A DNA stretch of 64,000 bases from Formicarius rufipectus (lineage: Eukaryota > Chordata > Aves > Passeriformes > Formicariidae): NCBI GenBank assembly GCA_013399695.1, contig VXAU01003998.1, positions 2,080,340-2,144,339 of the forward strand, in the 5' to 3' direction. The translations under genes and the position numbers were made by a program. This document shows, piece by piece, positions 35,372 through 47,600 of this stretch; position 1 is the first letter of the stretch, and each line of letters begins with the position of its first letter. A model generated the notes under the pieces. It saw nothing but the letters and a program-made list of their open reading frames with translations. It had not been told where the DNA came from and did no database searches.

Positions 35372-35818
35372 TACAGATGGCACAAGATTGATCCTGGGCT
35401 GTGATCCAAAACCATCCTCCTAGAAACAGTGCATCTTTGGGGGTCACAGGGAACTGCTCAAATGACTGATTTTTGCTGGTCTTTTCTCTCCATTTTTGTC
35501 CTAGGGGGCTCTCTGTATCCCTCTTGTGGAGCTATAGCCCGTACATCTCCTGGCAAGGGCATCTGCGTCTCTGAGCCCAGGAGCATGTCAGTCCTTGTCT
35601 GCTTGAGGCAAAGATGTGGGATTTCTCCTCAGAGCATCATCTGCTCTGACCAGTTCAGAAATGCAGAAAAAGCGACTAGTGCAGGAAAGGGAAATGTGTG
35701 GCACACGTCCCACTCCCTGACCCCTGAAATACCTCACAGGGGATTTGTGGGTGAGTTCAGACATTTTCCTGTGCCTAGAGCTGGCTCTACCTTGTAGGGA
35801 TGCCCAGGCATTTGGTTT

Positions 35819-35920
35819 CTACCTCTCTCGCAGGATGTATTTTCCTTTCCGGTCCAGATTGCTACTGATGGTGAAGTGGATGGAGAACCAAAGGAATGAA
35901 GTTAAGAGCATCCCATAAAC
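35819..35920 (-). CDS. TSPAN32: TSPAN32 terminal coding exon (exon 8)
   Basis: After the acceptor TTTCAG, 33 codons and TAG encode the rest of TM4 (VYGMLLTSFLWFSIHF) and a short tail ending LDRKGKYILRER. Human TSPAN32 continues beyond the matching KGKY segment. A weak donor-like AG/GTAGAA overlaps the stop, so an additional coding exon in some transcripts is possible. Confidence 0.9.
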   Translation of the reverse strand, partial: VYGMLLTSFLWFSIHFTISSNLDRKGKYILRER

Positions 35921-38900
35921 CTGAAAGGAAATAAATGAGACAGGCATACAATCAAATGTGTAGCTGATTATAATCCTCCATCTGTGAAAATAAGCAATCA
36001 TAGATTTTGCATTTGGCCATTTGGCATGTCTGAATTCTATATCAGGGTGTCACATTTTTCTTAAGAGAGCTGCTTTCCAGTGAAGTGAACACCAATTCTG
36101 ACATGGGAGGGAAAAAAAAAAGCAACACGTGGTTAAAACATCGGATTGGAATTAGCACAGCATAGCTCAAACACGGCCCTAAAAATACCAAGAAATATGA
36201 TGAAAGCAAGAAATTCAGATTTCAAATTCCTGCCACAAAACACTCCTCTGTGCAAACAAACATCTCTGTCTCATAATAACAACCTTTTGTAAAGATATCA
36301 TAGGGGGACAAAAACAACACCCATGTATTGTTTGGAGTAAAAAACAAAAACAAACAAACAAAAACCTAAACAAACTCCAAACCCCATCCCACACACCTGC
36401 ATCCTTACGAATGCAGAGGACAGTGTACTTCCTTTCTATTGTGATATTCTGCCTGATATATCACACATCAGGATTTACACAGGCAACATATCAAAGGTAA
36501 GGCTCCTGTGGGAAGGATAATGAGGGCTCTAACAACATGCTCTTTCCTAAAGTATGTCCTAACATGCAAGTGCCTTGGCTTGCAGCTTGATCTGGGGACA
36601 TTGTGTGCATTGTTAGATGAGGGACAGTGACATCAGAGCAGCTTATAGCCTTCTTCATGTGCTTCCTTTGCATCCTGCCATCACAATAGTGAGCCGAGCA
36701 GTGAAGTTTCCTCTAGCACAAGCTTCAAAGACAGCCGCCTTATCTGGCTGTAGCATCAAGCTGTGAAAAAAGGACATATATACTAAAAATGCTCCTGCTT
36801 TTATCTGAATATAGCTGCAGTCAAACTTTCCCTATACCTGAGAAAAATTGGCAAGTGACACCAAATATTCACACATGATTTTATATTTATAGCTCCAGCC
36901 TGATGGTTTTCTTAATTTATTGCTAGCAGTATTAAATATAAATGTGTTTGTTTCTCTGGGTTTTATTTAGTTGGAGAGGAATCTTCTAATCCATAACTGC
37001 ACCAAGGTGGACACAAGGAGTAAAATAATCTTCAAATACACTTTCAGTCAGAAAAGGTCATTCCAGCTGGGGAGCAGCATGGAGTTAACACAGCAGACCA
37101 AACCTCCCTTCATGGTGAAGAAATGAGTCTCCTGGCATGTTCTCTTTTCTGGTGTGCAATACCACATATGCAGAGCCCTTGTGTAGACGTAATTAGAGCA
37201 ATACACCTCTGCCAAGCCATGCGTGGGCACACAAGCAGCCTGGTTTTAATTAGTAGCCCTTTCCAGCTCCAAAGAGACTACTCCTGTGCAGCCACTGAGC
37301 CCCCTTACCACTGAAAGACATGCTCCCTTTGCAGCATTTCATTTTTCCTTTTGTCATCCTCCAAATAACACTCACAAATTGAGAGTACACCCTTTCTACA
37401 CAAGCCACCCTCCAAGGATTATTTTACCCCTCCTCTGTAAGATTCTCCTTCAAAGACAGAACCTGGGAGCCCAGACAGCACACTCTGTTCCTTTCCTTGA
37501 GAGCCTGCTCCTTACAAGCCCATGAGTTACCCACTCACCGCCTGAGAGGAACCTTACCAGGTTCATTAGCGGTCATTAACAGAATGAGACCTTCCCTTCC
37601 TGCACAGCTCTCCAGCTCCACTGCTGGTGCTAAGTAGCTTTCAAGACCTTCCAGCTCTAGCTGCACCAAGTGACTTCCGAGGCAGAGCTGGGAAGCAGTA
37701 GGTTTTTTAAAATATGGCACTTTTACTGCATTTCCTTTTCTACCACTGCTGTTGGCTTTCTGCCTGATCTGCAAGTCCCCAGCCAGGTGACATGGCCTCT
37801 CACTTGCAGGAGAAGACACACATGCAAGCCTGTGTGATTGAAATGCAACTGCTGTTGCATCCTGCTCCCCAGTCCCAGATGACATGCCTCATTTGGGCAG
37901 AAAACCTGTGCAGCGAGCCTATTCCTGCAGGGAAACCACCCCATTGCTCAGTCTGGCCCAGACAGGTCCTGGTCCTTTTCTTATTTCCATAGTGGAGTCC
38001 ACAACTCCTTGCTTCCCAGCTGCTGGCCTTCAAAAGTAGCCAAAATCTTAGCTTTTGGGGGCTAATTTAGGATACACTTTCCCTGCTGGAGCCTGCCTTT
38101 TAGAGCCAAAATGTGAAAGTTCACACACTGTTACCGTGAAGCCAATGGTGATGCCCAGGAGAGAGAAGACGAAGTTCATGTGCTTCTTCAGAAAGTCCTG
38201 GATCACTCGCAGGCAGTCCTGGGAAGAGAGAGACACTCCTTGCAGCACATCAGCAGCTTGGTTGGGGGCTTCAGACCTCCAACTGTGCTTATCATGACCC
38301 CAGGGAGAAAGGGAGGCAAGAGAAGGGCACAGCACTGCACATCTGGGCAGCTCTCCCTTTTTCTACTTCTGCTGCTGCAACTTGGAAAGACAAACAGCTC
38401 CATTACATTTCGTATTGCTACAACATGCCTGTGATTTTCTTGGTGTGATGCACTTTGGACTGTTGGGGATGTGCGTGTAAGTGTGGTCATGTGCAAGCTT
38501 TTCTCTTTTCACCCACTGGAAAATGGGAGGGAAACATAAAGAGGGGAAAGCGGAGCACATAATGATGCTAAATGCATCCCCCAGAGTTACTAATGAACAG
38601 CCAGGTTTTGCAAGGTGCTGCAAGCATTTATATACATTAGCCCTAAGGATGCCAGTGTCCCCACAGAAATCAAGAAGGTGTTAGCCAAGAGAGCCATTTC
38701 AGAAATGCAAGAGTGTGCCCTTGATGATGCGATTTGCAGTGAGGTAAGAGTGCCCAAAGCCAGGAGTCGATGTAGTGCAGCCCAAACTCTGTGGTTTCCT
38801 GTGTTACAAAGCACATCCTCCCACTTACTTCCCCAGCTCCCAAGCAAGGGAAATACAAACAACTAGGTGGGAGGAATGGAGTCACCCATACGGTGCCCAG

Positions 38901-41900
38901 CTTTGTTCTACTCTCCCTTCCTGCTCTTTGAGCCGAGTTCAATCCTGCCTCAAGATGTGACGTTCCTGGAGGCAGTTCTTTGAAACACTGCCCTGTGGGC
39001 TGATGTGTCTGCACATCACGGTGTCCTGTTAAAGCTTCACATTTTCATCTGACAACAATGTGTTTGTGTAGCTGTAGCAACATGGATTTATTTTTCCTAG
39101 AGACAGCATGTACTGTTGCTGGTGGTGTTAGCTACTTCAGCTGATTTCACTACTCCAGTGGAAGAAAAATAATAGTACAGTACACTGATACAATACATTC
39201 ACTCAGAGAGTATTGAAATCTACGTTGTGGCTTCAGTGCAGAACAATCTAATACTGGTGGCTTCTCCATCAGCCTCACTGAGATACTGTAAAAGAGGAGG
39301 AATGAAGAGTAGCTGATGAAGCAACATCAACCTGCTTCATAAGTTTCTCATTTTAATAATTGTTTAATGCGCCAGGAAAAAGGAAATCACATAAAATTCC
39401 ACATTTTCTGTTAGTGGAACGCATTTTAAGCCTCAGACACTACTGTCACATGGAAAAGTTGAACAGGTTTTTTTGTGCTCAGATACATGCCCATGATATC
39501 TCACACTCTCTGCGGGCACAGGAGATGAAGATGCTGGAGGGAAGTGACAGGTTGCAAACACAAATATTTTCAAAGGCTTTCTAGAACTGCAAAGGAAACC
39601 ACATCTGCAAGTGTGGGACCAGCCTCACCAGGGTTCCTCTTCCTAATTCACAGAATCATAGAATCATAGAATTCTTTGGACTGGAAGGGACCCTAAAGAT
39701 CATCTAGCTCCAACCCTAACTGCCATGGGCAGGGACACCTTTCAGTAGACCAGCTTTCTCAGAGCTTCATCCAACCTGGCCTTGAATGCCTACAGGGATG
39801 GGGCATCCACAAATTCTCTGGGCAACCGGCTCCAGTTCCTCACCACCCTCACAGTTACCAATGTTTTTCCTAATGTTAATCTAAACCTATTTTCTTTCAA
39901 TTTGAAGGCTTTCTTCCTTGTCCTGTCACTACATGCTGTTCTAAAATGTCTCTCTCCATCTTTCCTGTGAGACTCTTCAGGTACTGGAAGGCCACAATTA
40001 GGTCACCCCTAAGCCATCTCTTTTCCAGGCTGAACAAACACAATTCGCTCAGTCTTTCCTTACTGGAGAGGTATTTCAACCCTCCAATCATCTTGGTGGC
40101 CCTTCTCTAGACTCACTCCAATAGGTCCATGTACTTCCTGCACTGGGGACCCCAGAGCTGGATGCAGCACTCCAGCACTGTGTCCAGTGTTGTTATAGAA
40201 ACAGAAAAACCCCAACAAAACAAACCACAACCCCCTTCAACCCCAAACCATGAAAAAGTCACAATTCTCATGAACACTTTAATTTCAATGAGGATTTGAC
40301 AGCTAGCAACTAGTGGCACAATCCCACTGTGGGATGAAAGAAACTTTTACCTTACCTGTTCCACATCATGCACCTGGTCAGCTGGGCATGTCTTGCTCTC
40401 AACATCGGTTGTGTCCCCAAAAGGAGAGTGCTTCCCACAGCACAGGAACTGGGAGAGAGGGAGAAATCTGTCAGCTACTTCACAGGGCTCCGCCCTTGCC
40501 ATCAGCTGCTGCAGAAGAAGGTGCCGGCAATGGGCCACCTTTCATCCCTGCTGCCCCAAGCAGGGCTACCCAACTAGGGGGACAAGGAGCAAAGTACGTA
40601 GGTGTGGAATCAACAGCTGCGGCAAAGGAGGCTAAATTCATAAGAGGTGAATGGATCTGGCCCCAAACTTGCTCATGCTCCTCCAGGACTGCTGCCTGGG
40701 ACTGGGGCCAAGCCCTGCCTTCATGGTCATACCAATGCTCACAGTGGTTGCTCTGGAAAACCCAGGGATACACAGACTCATGTTTCCAGAGACTGTCATG
40801 AGTTGAGGGGATCACCAGCAACACCCACTGTGGAGCTGGTTTCCTATAGCCATGGTACACTGTCCAGTTTGGAACTCTGGCAGAAGTAAAAAAAATAACA
40901 GAAGGACTGTTTCTTCATCAATTAAAGTGGCTAAAATAAGCAACTGATGAAGCCAGGTATTTTACCTGATTCTCCTTGTCAAGTGAGACTGTGAGTGTGT
41001 GCACTGGTTATAGTGGCCAGGATCAGTTTGTCACAGTGTGGGTGTGGCCAGGTCTGTGTATTCTACACCCCCCGTGTCATTTCTCATGAACTACTAATAA
41101 TGGGTTTTTGGCAGCAGCTGCTCTGGGCACACCTGACACCTCAGGCAACAGGCTGGGTGTTTAAGCACTCTATGAGATAGAAAAGTTTCCTGTCTTCATA
41201 CTAATGACTCAGGTGTGACAACTCCCCTCTGGGGAGTCATTAGCACCTTCACAGCCAGCTTGACGAGTCATGTCTGCTCATGGGCCTTCAAGGATTCCCA
41301 AACTATGCTATGACTTGAAGAGTAAATTACCCACTGTGAAACTCTTAGCCCTGGAGGAGGTATTGGCCATTCCCATCTGAATTTAAGCATACATAATCTT
41401 GGTGTTTGGGAACTTCTGGTACCACTCATCAGATCCAGAGAAGGACCAGAACCTCAACAGGTCTGAGTGCCACTCTTGACCAGACTGCAATCATCGGCCT
41501 CACCAACAGGTTTCTTCTTTCCTTTTACTTTTTACTCAGGGGGAACGCATGGTGCTCAGCACAGGGGCAGGTGAGCTCCATTCTGTTCATGTCCCATGGT
41601 GCTGGGCTGTACATCTGGTTTTGTTGGTCAAACAGATTTTTTCTCTGTATCATTGTATTTATTGTGATCTTTTCATTAAACTGTAATTCTGAATTGTAAT
41701 CTCTGAGTTGGGCTCATTTTTCCTGCTTGCTTACCTTTAAATCAGCACAGTGTGCTGCTCTACAAACCTGAGAGCAAGCACTTCCATGCATGGTCATGGC
41801 TCTGAGGGCCACCATCATCACTGTAATGAGAAACATTTTCCCTCTTGTCTTCTGAGAAGCATGGATGGAAGCAGCTCTGGAAAGTACTTGTTATGATGAT

Positions 41901-44663
41901 TTAAGAAAACACAGATGGATAAACAGAGTTTTCTGGGAGGTGTCTGGAAACAGGCAAGTGGAGCTGACCTTCCCATTCACACTTGCTGAGTACCATGAAC
42001 TCACTACCCAAACAGGCCCTGCTGTGCAAGGGGACAGCATCTCCTGTACTCAGCAGGGACTCATCAGTTCCTCACCATGGGCAACATCCTCACTCATCTC
42101 CTGTGGCTTCAAGGGCAAGTGTCTTCCCTATCCTCTGGGTAACAACTCTTGCCCACCTACTTAGCTATAGAGCAGTCCCCTATGCCAATAACATCCTGGG
42201 TGGAGGTTTTTGGGAGCTTAATAGCAGTTTCCAGCTCTGTAAGAGGTGTTGTAGCCTCCAGTACTCCTCAGCCATAGGCTCAGGGGTAAATAGAAATAAC
42301 CAACTCCAGATTCTACTGCTGGACTATGTAGGCTTCCTGCCCCTCCTCTCTACTTGACCAGGTATATATCTATGTTTGTGTACCACAGATAAGGAGCAGG
42401 GCAAAGGGTGGCCTGAGACAGACAATATATGTTTCAGTTGCAGTGTGAAAGTTTTGTAGATCTTGCACCACAGTGATGCTTAGATAGGTGACCCTTTCCT
42501 CCTGTTGATAATCTGCTTTGCCAGATCTGAGAAAGGAAGAATAGGAAGGGAGGAGCAGACTCTACAGCAGGCTGGAGGACTCAGTTCCTGAGGGAAAATG
42601 GCATTACAGAATCCACGAGACAGAGCACAGGTGTCAGCCCCACACTGCCAAAAGTATCAGGAAGTTATCCCAGGGCAAGGTTTTCTGCTGCTGCTGAAAG
42701 ACAACTTACTGCTTTGTGGATGGCAGTCAACTCGTGCCTCCTGAAGCTGGAGGAATTCCTCCTCACCTCCTCATACACAAAATCATACACATCCATAATG
42801 CTGTCTTCCACCTGCAACAGAAGCAGGAATCTGTACATGCAAAACACTGATCACAGTCATCTCTGGAGTGAATTATGCTCTTCTTGCAATCCCCCAGAAG
42901 CTCTCCCAGGTAGAGCAATACCAGCAAGTGCAGCTACTAAGTGACCCCCACACAGCAGCAGGAGCTGGTGTATGGCCCACCATGCACCCAGGGGCAGCTG
43001 TGACAGGGTGAGTCCTATGAGAGAGGCGGTGGCACTGCAGGCATACCACCTTCTGCTATGTGTGGACCCTTTGGCATCATGCTGGGCCTTCACTGGCTGA
43101 TTGGTGGAACTTTTGGCCAGTTTTGGCTTTAGGTGCCTGTGACCAGTGTACCTCTGAGTCCCTCTGCCAGGCAGGGATGACACCATGTCCCCATCCTGAT
43201 GGGGGGACTGTGAGGACAGGCACACAGAACTACAAGATGCTAAAATACAGAAGGTGAGAGGACCACTGGGGGCTGGTGTTATCCCAGTGACAGAGCAGTT
43301 CTTCCAAACAGAGCCAATGAAATAACAGGAGTGATTCAGTGGTGAGTCAGACCCTAAATATTTACTAAATGTGTGAGAACTTGCAGCTTGACAGATCCCA
43401 GCCAACTCCCACTCGGGTGTCAAAGGGAAAAAAATATGACAATTGCCTTCAGTGCCTGAAGTCAGTCTTATTTCTTCCTTTCATTTTCCCTTGCTTCCTC
43501 AGCAACACTGATCTGAGTGGGCCTACAGGCTTGGCTTATGGGAGGAAAAATCAATGGGTGAGACAGGCATAGCAGGTGGCCACACAGGGAAGGATGGGCA
43601 TTCTGGGGACAGAGCCACCCCTCAGCGAGGCTTTGCAGCTCAGTCTTAAGGGCCTGCCTTTGGAAATTGCTCTGGGGGAAAAAAACCAGCACTGTCTGCT
43701 CAGGGGTGAAACCAGGATCCTTCTAGGTGGTTACATCAATTTCTCCAATACTGCTCTACCCTGCCAGGCTATCCAACATGAAAGCAACAAAGGGAGGGTG
43801 ATAACGAGGTTGAGGAGAGAGAAGATGACTTGTATCTGACTTTGCACTGCGCTGCCAGGAATAGACTCTAAAGGCACAGATCAGAATATTTTCCATGACT
43901 ATCAACATGTCATAAAATTGGAGGTGCTTGTGGTTTTCTCTGCATTTCTCTGCTGCAAAGCTGCCATTGCTCCAGGGTGGTCCATCAACCATCATGGCGC
44001 AATCAGAAGGTGAAGAACGAGCAACACAGCTTTAATAATAGATGTCCAATGACAGACAGGGTTTGGCTATTCTGAGCCAAGGAAAAAACACTCTGTAGCA
44101 AAATGGGTGACACTGAACTCTCACACACAGGTGAGGAGGGAATTTGTCATTTTGTCCCCTCGTGTATCAGAGTGCATCAGGTGGGATGGGTGCAGCTGTA
44201 AGACAAGATCTCTAGCAGACTTCTGCATCAACCTTCCCCTGAGCAAACCTTAAAATCCAAAAGGATTTTAATAAATAAATAAATAAATAGGAAAACATTC
44301 AAGCTTTTCTAACTTCTTGTGGGCCATGAAATAGCTTCCTAGCAGCAGCAATTAGATAAATGGATTCAATAAAACAAACATTCATTTCCAATGAAGAATT
44401 GGATTAAGAATAAGGAAAAAAGAATAATCTTTTGACCTCCTCTTGTGGAGGAATGAAGAACAGAGCAGCTGGCTTCTTAACCCAAGAGATTATTACCTTT
44501 TGAATATCACAATCCGAGTCTAAGATTCAGGAATAAAAAATATTTTGTTCTGTGACAACATACATATGGATTTTGGCAAGGTGCCGCATGTGCGATTTAT
44601 GCCTTTTAATATTTATCATTAGCCTCAGGATGCTGAGCTTTCCTCCAAAAGGTCTGAATTTGG

Positions 44664-44695
<32 letters not shown>

Positions 44696-47600
44696 GGTTC
44701 AAGCAATTTGCTAGGCTCAAGCAAGAGTTCAAGGGTAAAAGCTATGCAGAAGTTGAACTACTGTTCAGGGTCTCTAGAACTCTGGGACAGGAAGTGTTGG
44801 GACAGGTAGTTTTAAGTCTTCTGCCCTGGCTGGGCACATTCCCCAAAACCTCATGAAAACTGTCCAAAAAAGTTGCTTTGACTACAATGAGTTTTGGGCT
44901 GAATCTTGTGCTAACTTTACAATTATATTCAACTTATAACAAGCTAAGATGAGACTTTGTCCAGTTATGTTTCAACTACAAAAACAATCACAGGCCCCCT
45001 TGCAGAAAAGTAGGCTCTGACCATGGCACCAGAACCAAATCACTCTGTAGGAAAGTCAATGTTCATTAGTACTTTGTGTTGATAATAAACTTCAATAACC
45101 AACTGAGGCTGATATCTTCCAGTGGTCATTCTGCACTGAGCAACCTGTGAGGAGGGCAGGAAATCAGCCCAGATGTTGAAGCTGCTGGCTCTGTGGCAGG
45201 TACCAGACTGGTGGGCTCCTGCCAGCTGCATGAAACCCTGAGAGGATCAATGTAATCAGGAGAGGTACTGCCTGAAACAGTGGTGCATGTTTGCACCTTT
45301 CTTGTTATTTCAGGTACCATGCAATGATGTCAAACATTGAGACTGAGTCTGTTGGAAGGATGAGAGTGGATAGCCAAGAACTGAAGGAATAAGATGCCCA
45401 TAACAAAACTATGGCAGAAAATTATTCCAACTGTTGGAAACAATATGTGAGAAACAGTGAGCAGTCATCACTTCACAGCCAACAGTTCAAATACAGTGAT
45501 GGTGATGATGATGACAATCTTCAGGTACATAATGACTACTAAAGACTTCAGTTGCACCATTTCTGAGCTTACTCACGAGCTGCCTTCTCAGTTAACCTAC
45601 TGATTTTTTTTTTTTATTTCCATTTTGTCAAGCAGCCTCCAAGAACTGAAAACACTAGGGATTCAATGGAAAATATTTAATAGCAATAGTTTCCTCTTTA
45701 GAATGTGTGTCTGGACAAGCCTAAGAGTACAATTTGCTGATTAGTCATTCTCAGTATTTCTAGCTGGCAAGTATATCTAGCATTTATATCCAGACATTAT
45801 CTGAATACACTATTCAGATCCTAGTAAGGGAATATCAAATTATAAAACCATTTTTTAAAGAGTGAATTGCTTGTAGTTCCTCCACATTATCTTTTTTATT
45901 TTTGCTAGGATCATTTCCTTTTGGACGTGAAAACTGCTGTTTTCATACAACACAGTGGTTTGTTTTCAAAGATTACTGCAGACAGCTTTCTCGTTTAAAT
46001 ATTTCAAAGGTAGGTGAATAGTATTAAATCTCAGTATTTATCATTGGCTGTTTCTTTCTTTGCAGAAGACTGTGCCACAGAGCATATGAGAGGTCTGGCT
46101 TCATAAGAGAAGACATACGAGAGCAAAACATTGCACTTTGCTGCCTGGGATGGGGTTATGTTTATAATCAGAGCTGCAGCCAAGCTCTGGAACACCAGCG
46201 ATGCATGGCAGCAACTATCCAGCCCAAAATGTGCTAACTCATGCATGCCTGATGATGTAAAAAATAAAACCTGAAAGCGTGAGACAGTCACCAGGTGGTT
46301 TAATGACCTATCCTCATTTGGTGACACAAGTTCATCCCTACGCTTTCCTTTGATCCTGGATCTAACCCAGTGAAGATCTGGACTGCAGCACTACTTTGTA
46401 CTCAGTTGTCGTCCTCAACAGATTCCCACCGCACACTCCATTGATGAGTAATTTCAAGTCCATTGCCTCAAGACAATTTTCTTTTTCTGTATCTTACACC
46501 AGGTGTTGGAGGAAAAAATATTAAAAATAATCAGGGTGCTTTTTTTCTCATGGTTAAGCAACAGGATGGGTTTTGAGTGCTTATGCTTTTACTGTTAATA
46601 ACATGCTTTAAGACAAACAGCTGTGTCCCATCCCTCAAATAGTACTTAGCATGTAAAGCACTGATACAGCTGGAGAAGAGAAAGTCCATCTGGGCTTCTT
46701 TTTGAAAGGTCTTACACTCGTCCCACACATAAGCATCATTATGGTCAAATGTATTTTCCTGTTCTCAGTGTCATGCTATGACCTACTGCTGGAGAAGTTC
46801 TTCTGGACCATCTCTCCCTTGGAAGGACACTGTACCTGCAATACTCATCAGTAAGAAACACCAAGAGCTGAAGATAAAATATCAGTTGGGCTTAAGAAAA
46901 ATATTCAGGTTAAGTGATATGGAGTTCACACTTTACAGTAATTCTTTTCCTGAAAGAAGTTGGGTGAAATGTTCCAGCTCTAAATTAGTTAAATAATTGC
47001 TGCCTCCCATTTCTGTCTGCATTCCTTAATGAAATATTCATTTAGGTATAGTATTGATGGGTTGCTGGATACAACAAATGGAAAATCCCCACCGAGACTG
47101 ATGCAGATGGCTCCAATTTACTCAATAAGCAGCATTTTTCACTTAAAGTAAAAGAAAAAAAGGAATTTTGACATTGTTTATCCTTCTGTAAATTCTTTAT
47201 CCCCCAAGAAGCAGAATTTACGGCTGCAGGAAGACATGTACTCTAAGCCATTAGTGTTCTTGCCCTTAGCTATTAAAACCTATAGCAAATTTCAGTCTTA
47301 CTTTCTCTAAGAGGAAAAATGACATTTTTGACTTACGTTATTTATCAAGGATAATTCTTACCTGTAGCCAGATTTGGAACAGAAGGATGAGATAAGAAGG
47401 TCCACCTTCAATTCCCAATCCTTTTGCAAGCCAAAGGTGCCAGTGAATACCCTTCCTGCTGCCAGGGAATACCCATGCCTAGGCAACCTGATGTAGACTT
47501 ACACCAGGAACAATGATCTGAATCTCAGTGACCGATCTTTGCAACTGCTGTTTGTCAAAAAACCCTCTACAAAGTTGAAGCTCAAGGAGAATAATAGCAA

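Larger units (their letters stand above)
26319..35818. other. Intergenic region between TSPAN32 (upstream) and CD81 (downstream)
   Basis: About 9.5 kb without a recognisable gene. It contains an A/C-rich tract (27811-27885) and candidate polyadenylation signals for TSPAN32 near its right end. Open frames are short. Plausible gene content is limited to the TSPAN32 3' UTR on the right; no antisense RNA can be supported from sequence alone. Confidence 0.7.
40449..42709 (-). other. TSPAN32: TSPAN32 intron 5
   Basis: A 2.3-kb phase-0 intron. It holds the hairpin and AP-1-like cluster at 41201-41243 and a possible LTR remnant (about 41471-41735). Confidence 0.85.

Noticed and set aside
40313..40801. 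A 162-codon plus-strand frame
   Set aside because: It is antisense to TSPAN32 exon 6; openness partly reflects the real coding exon on the other strand.
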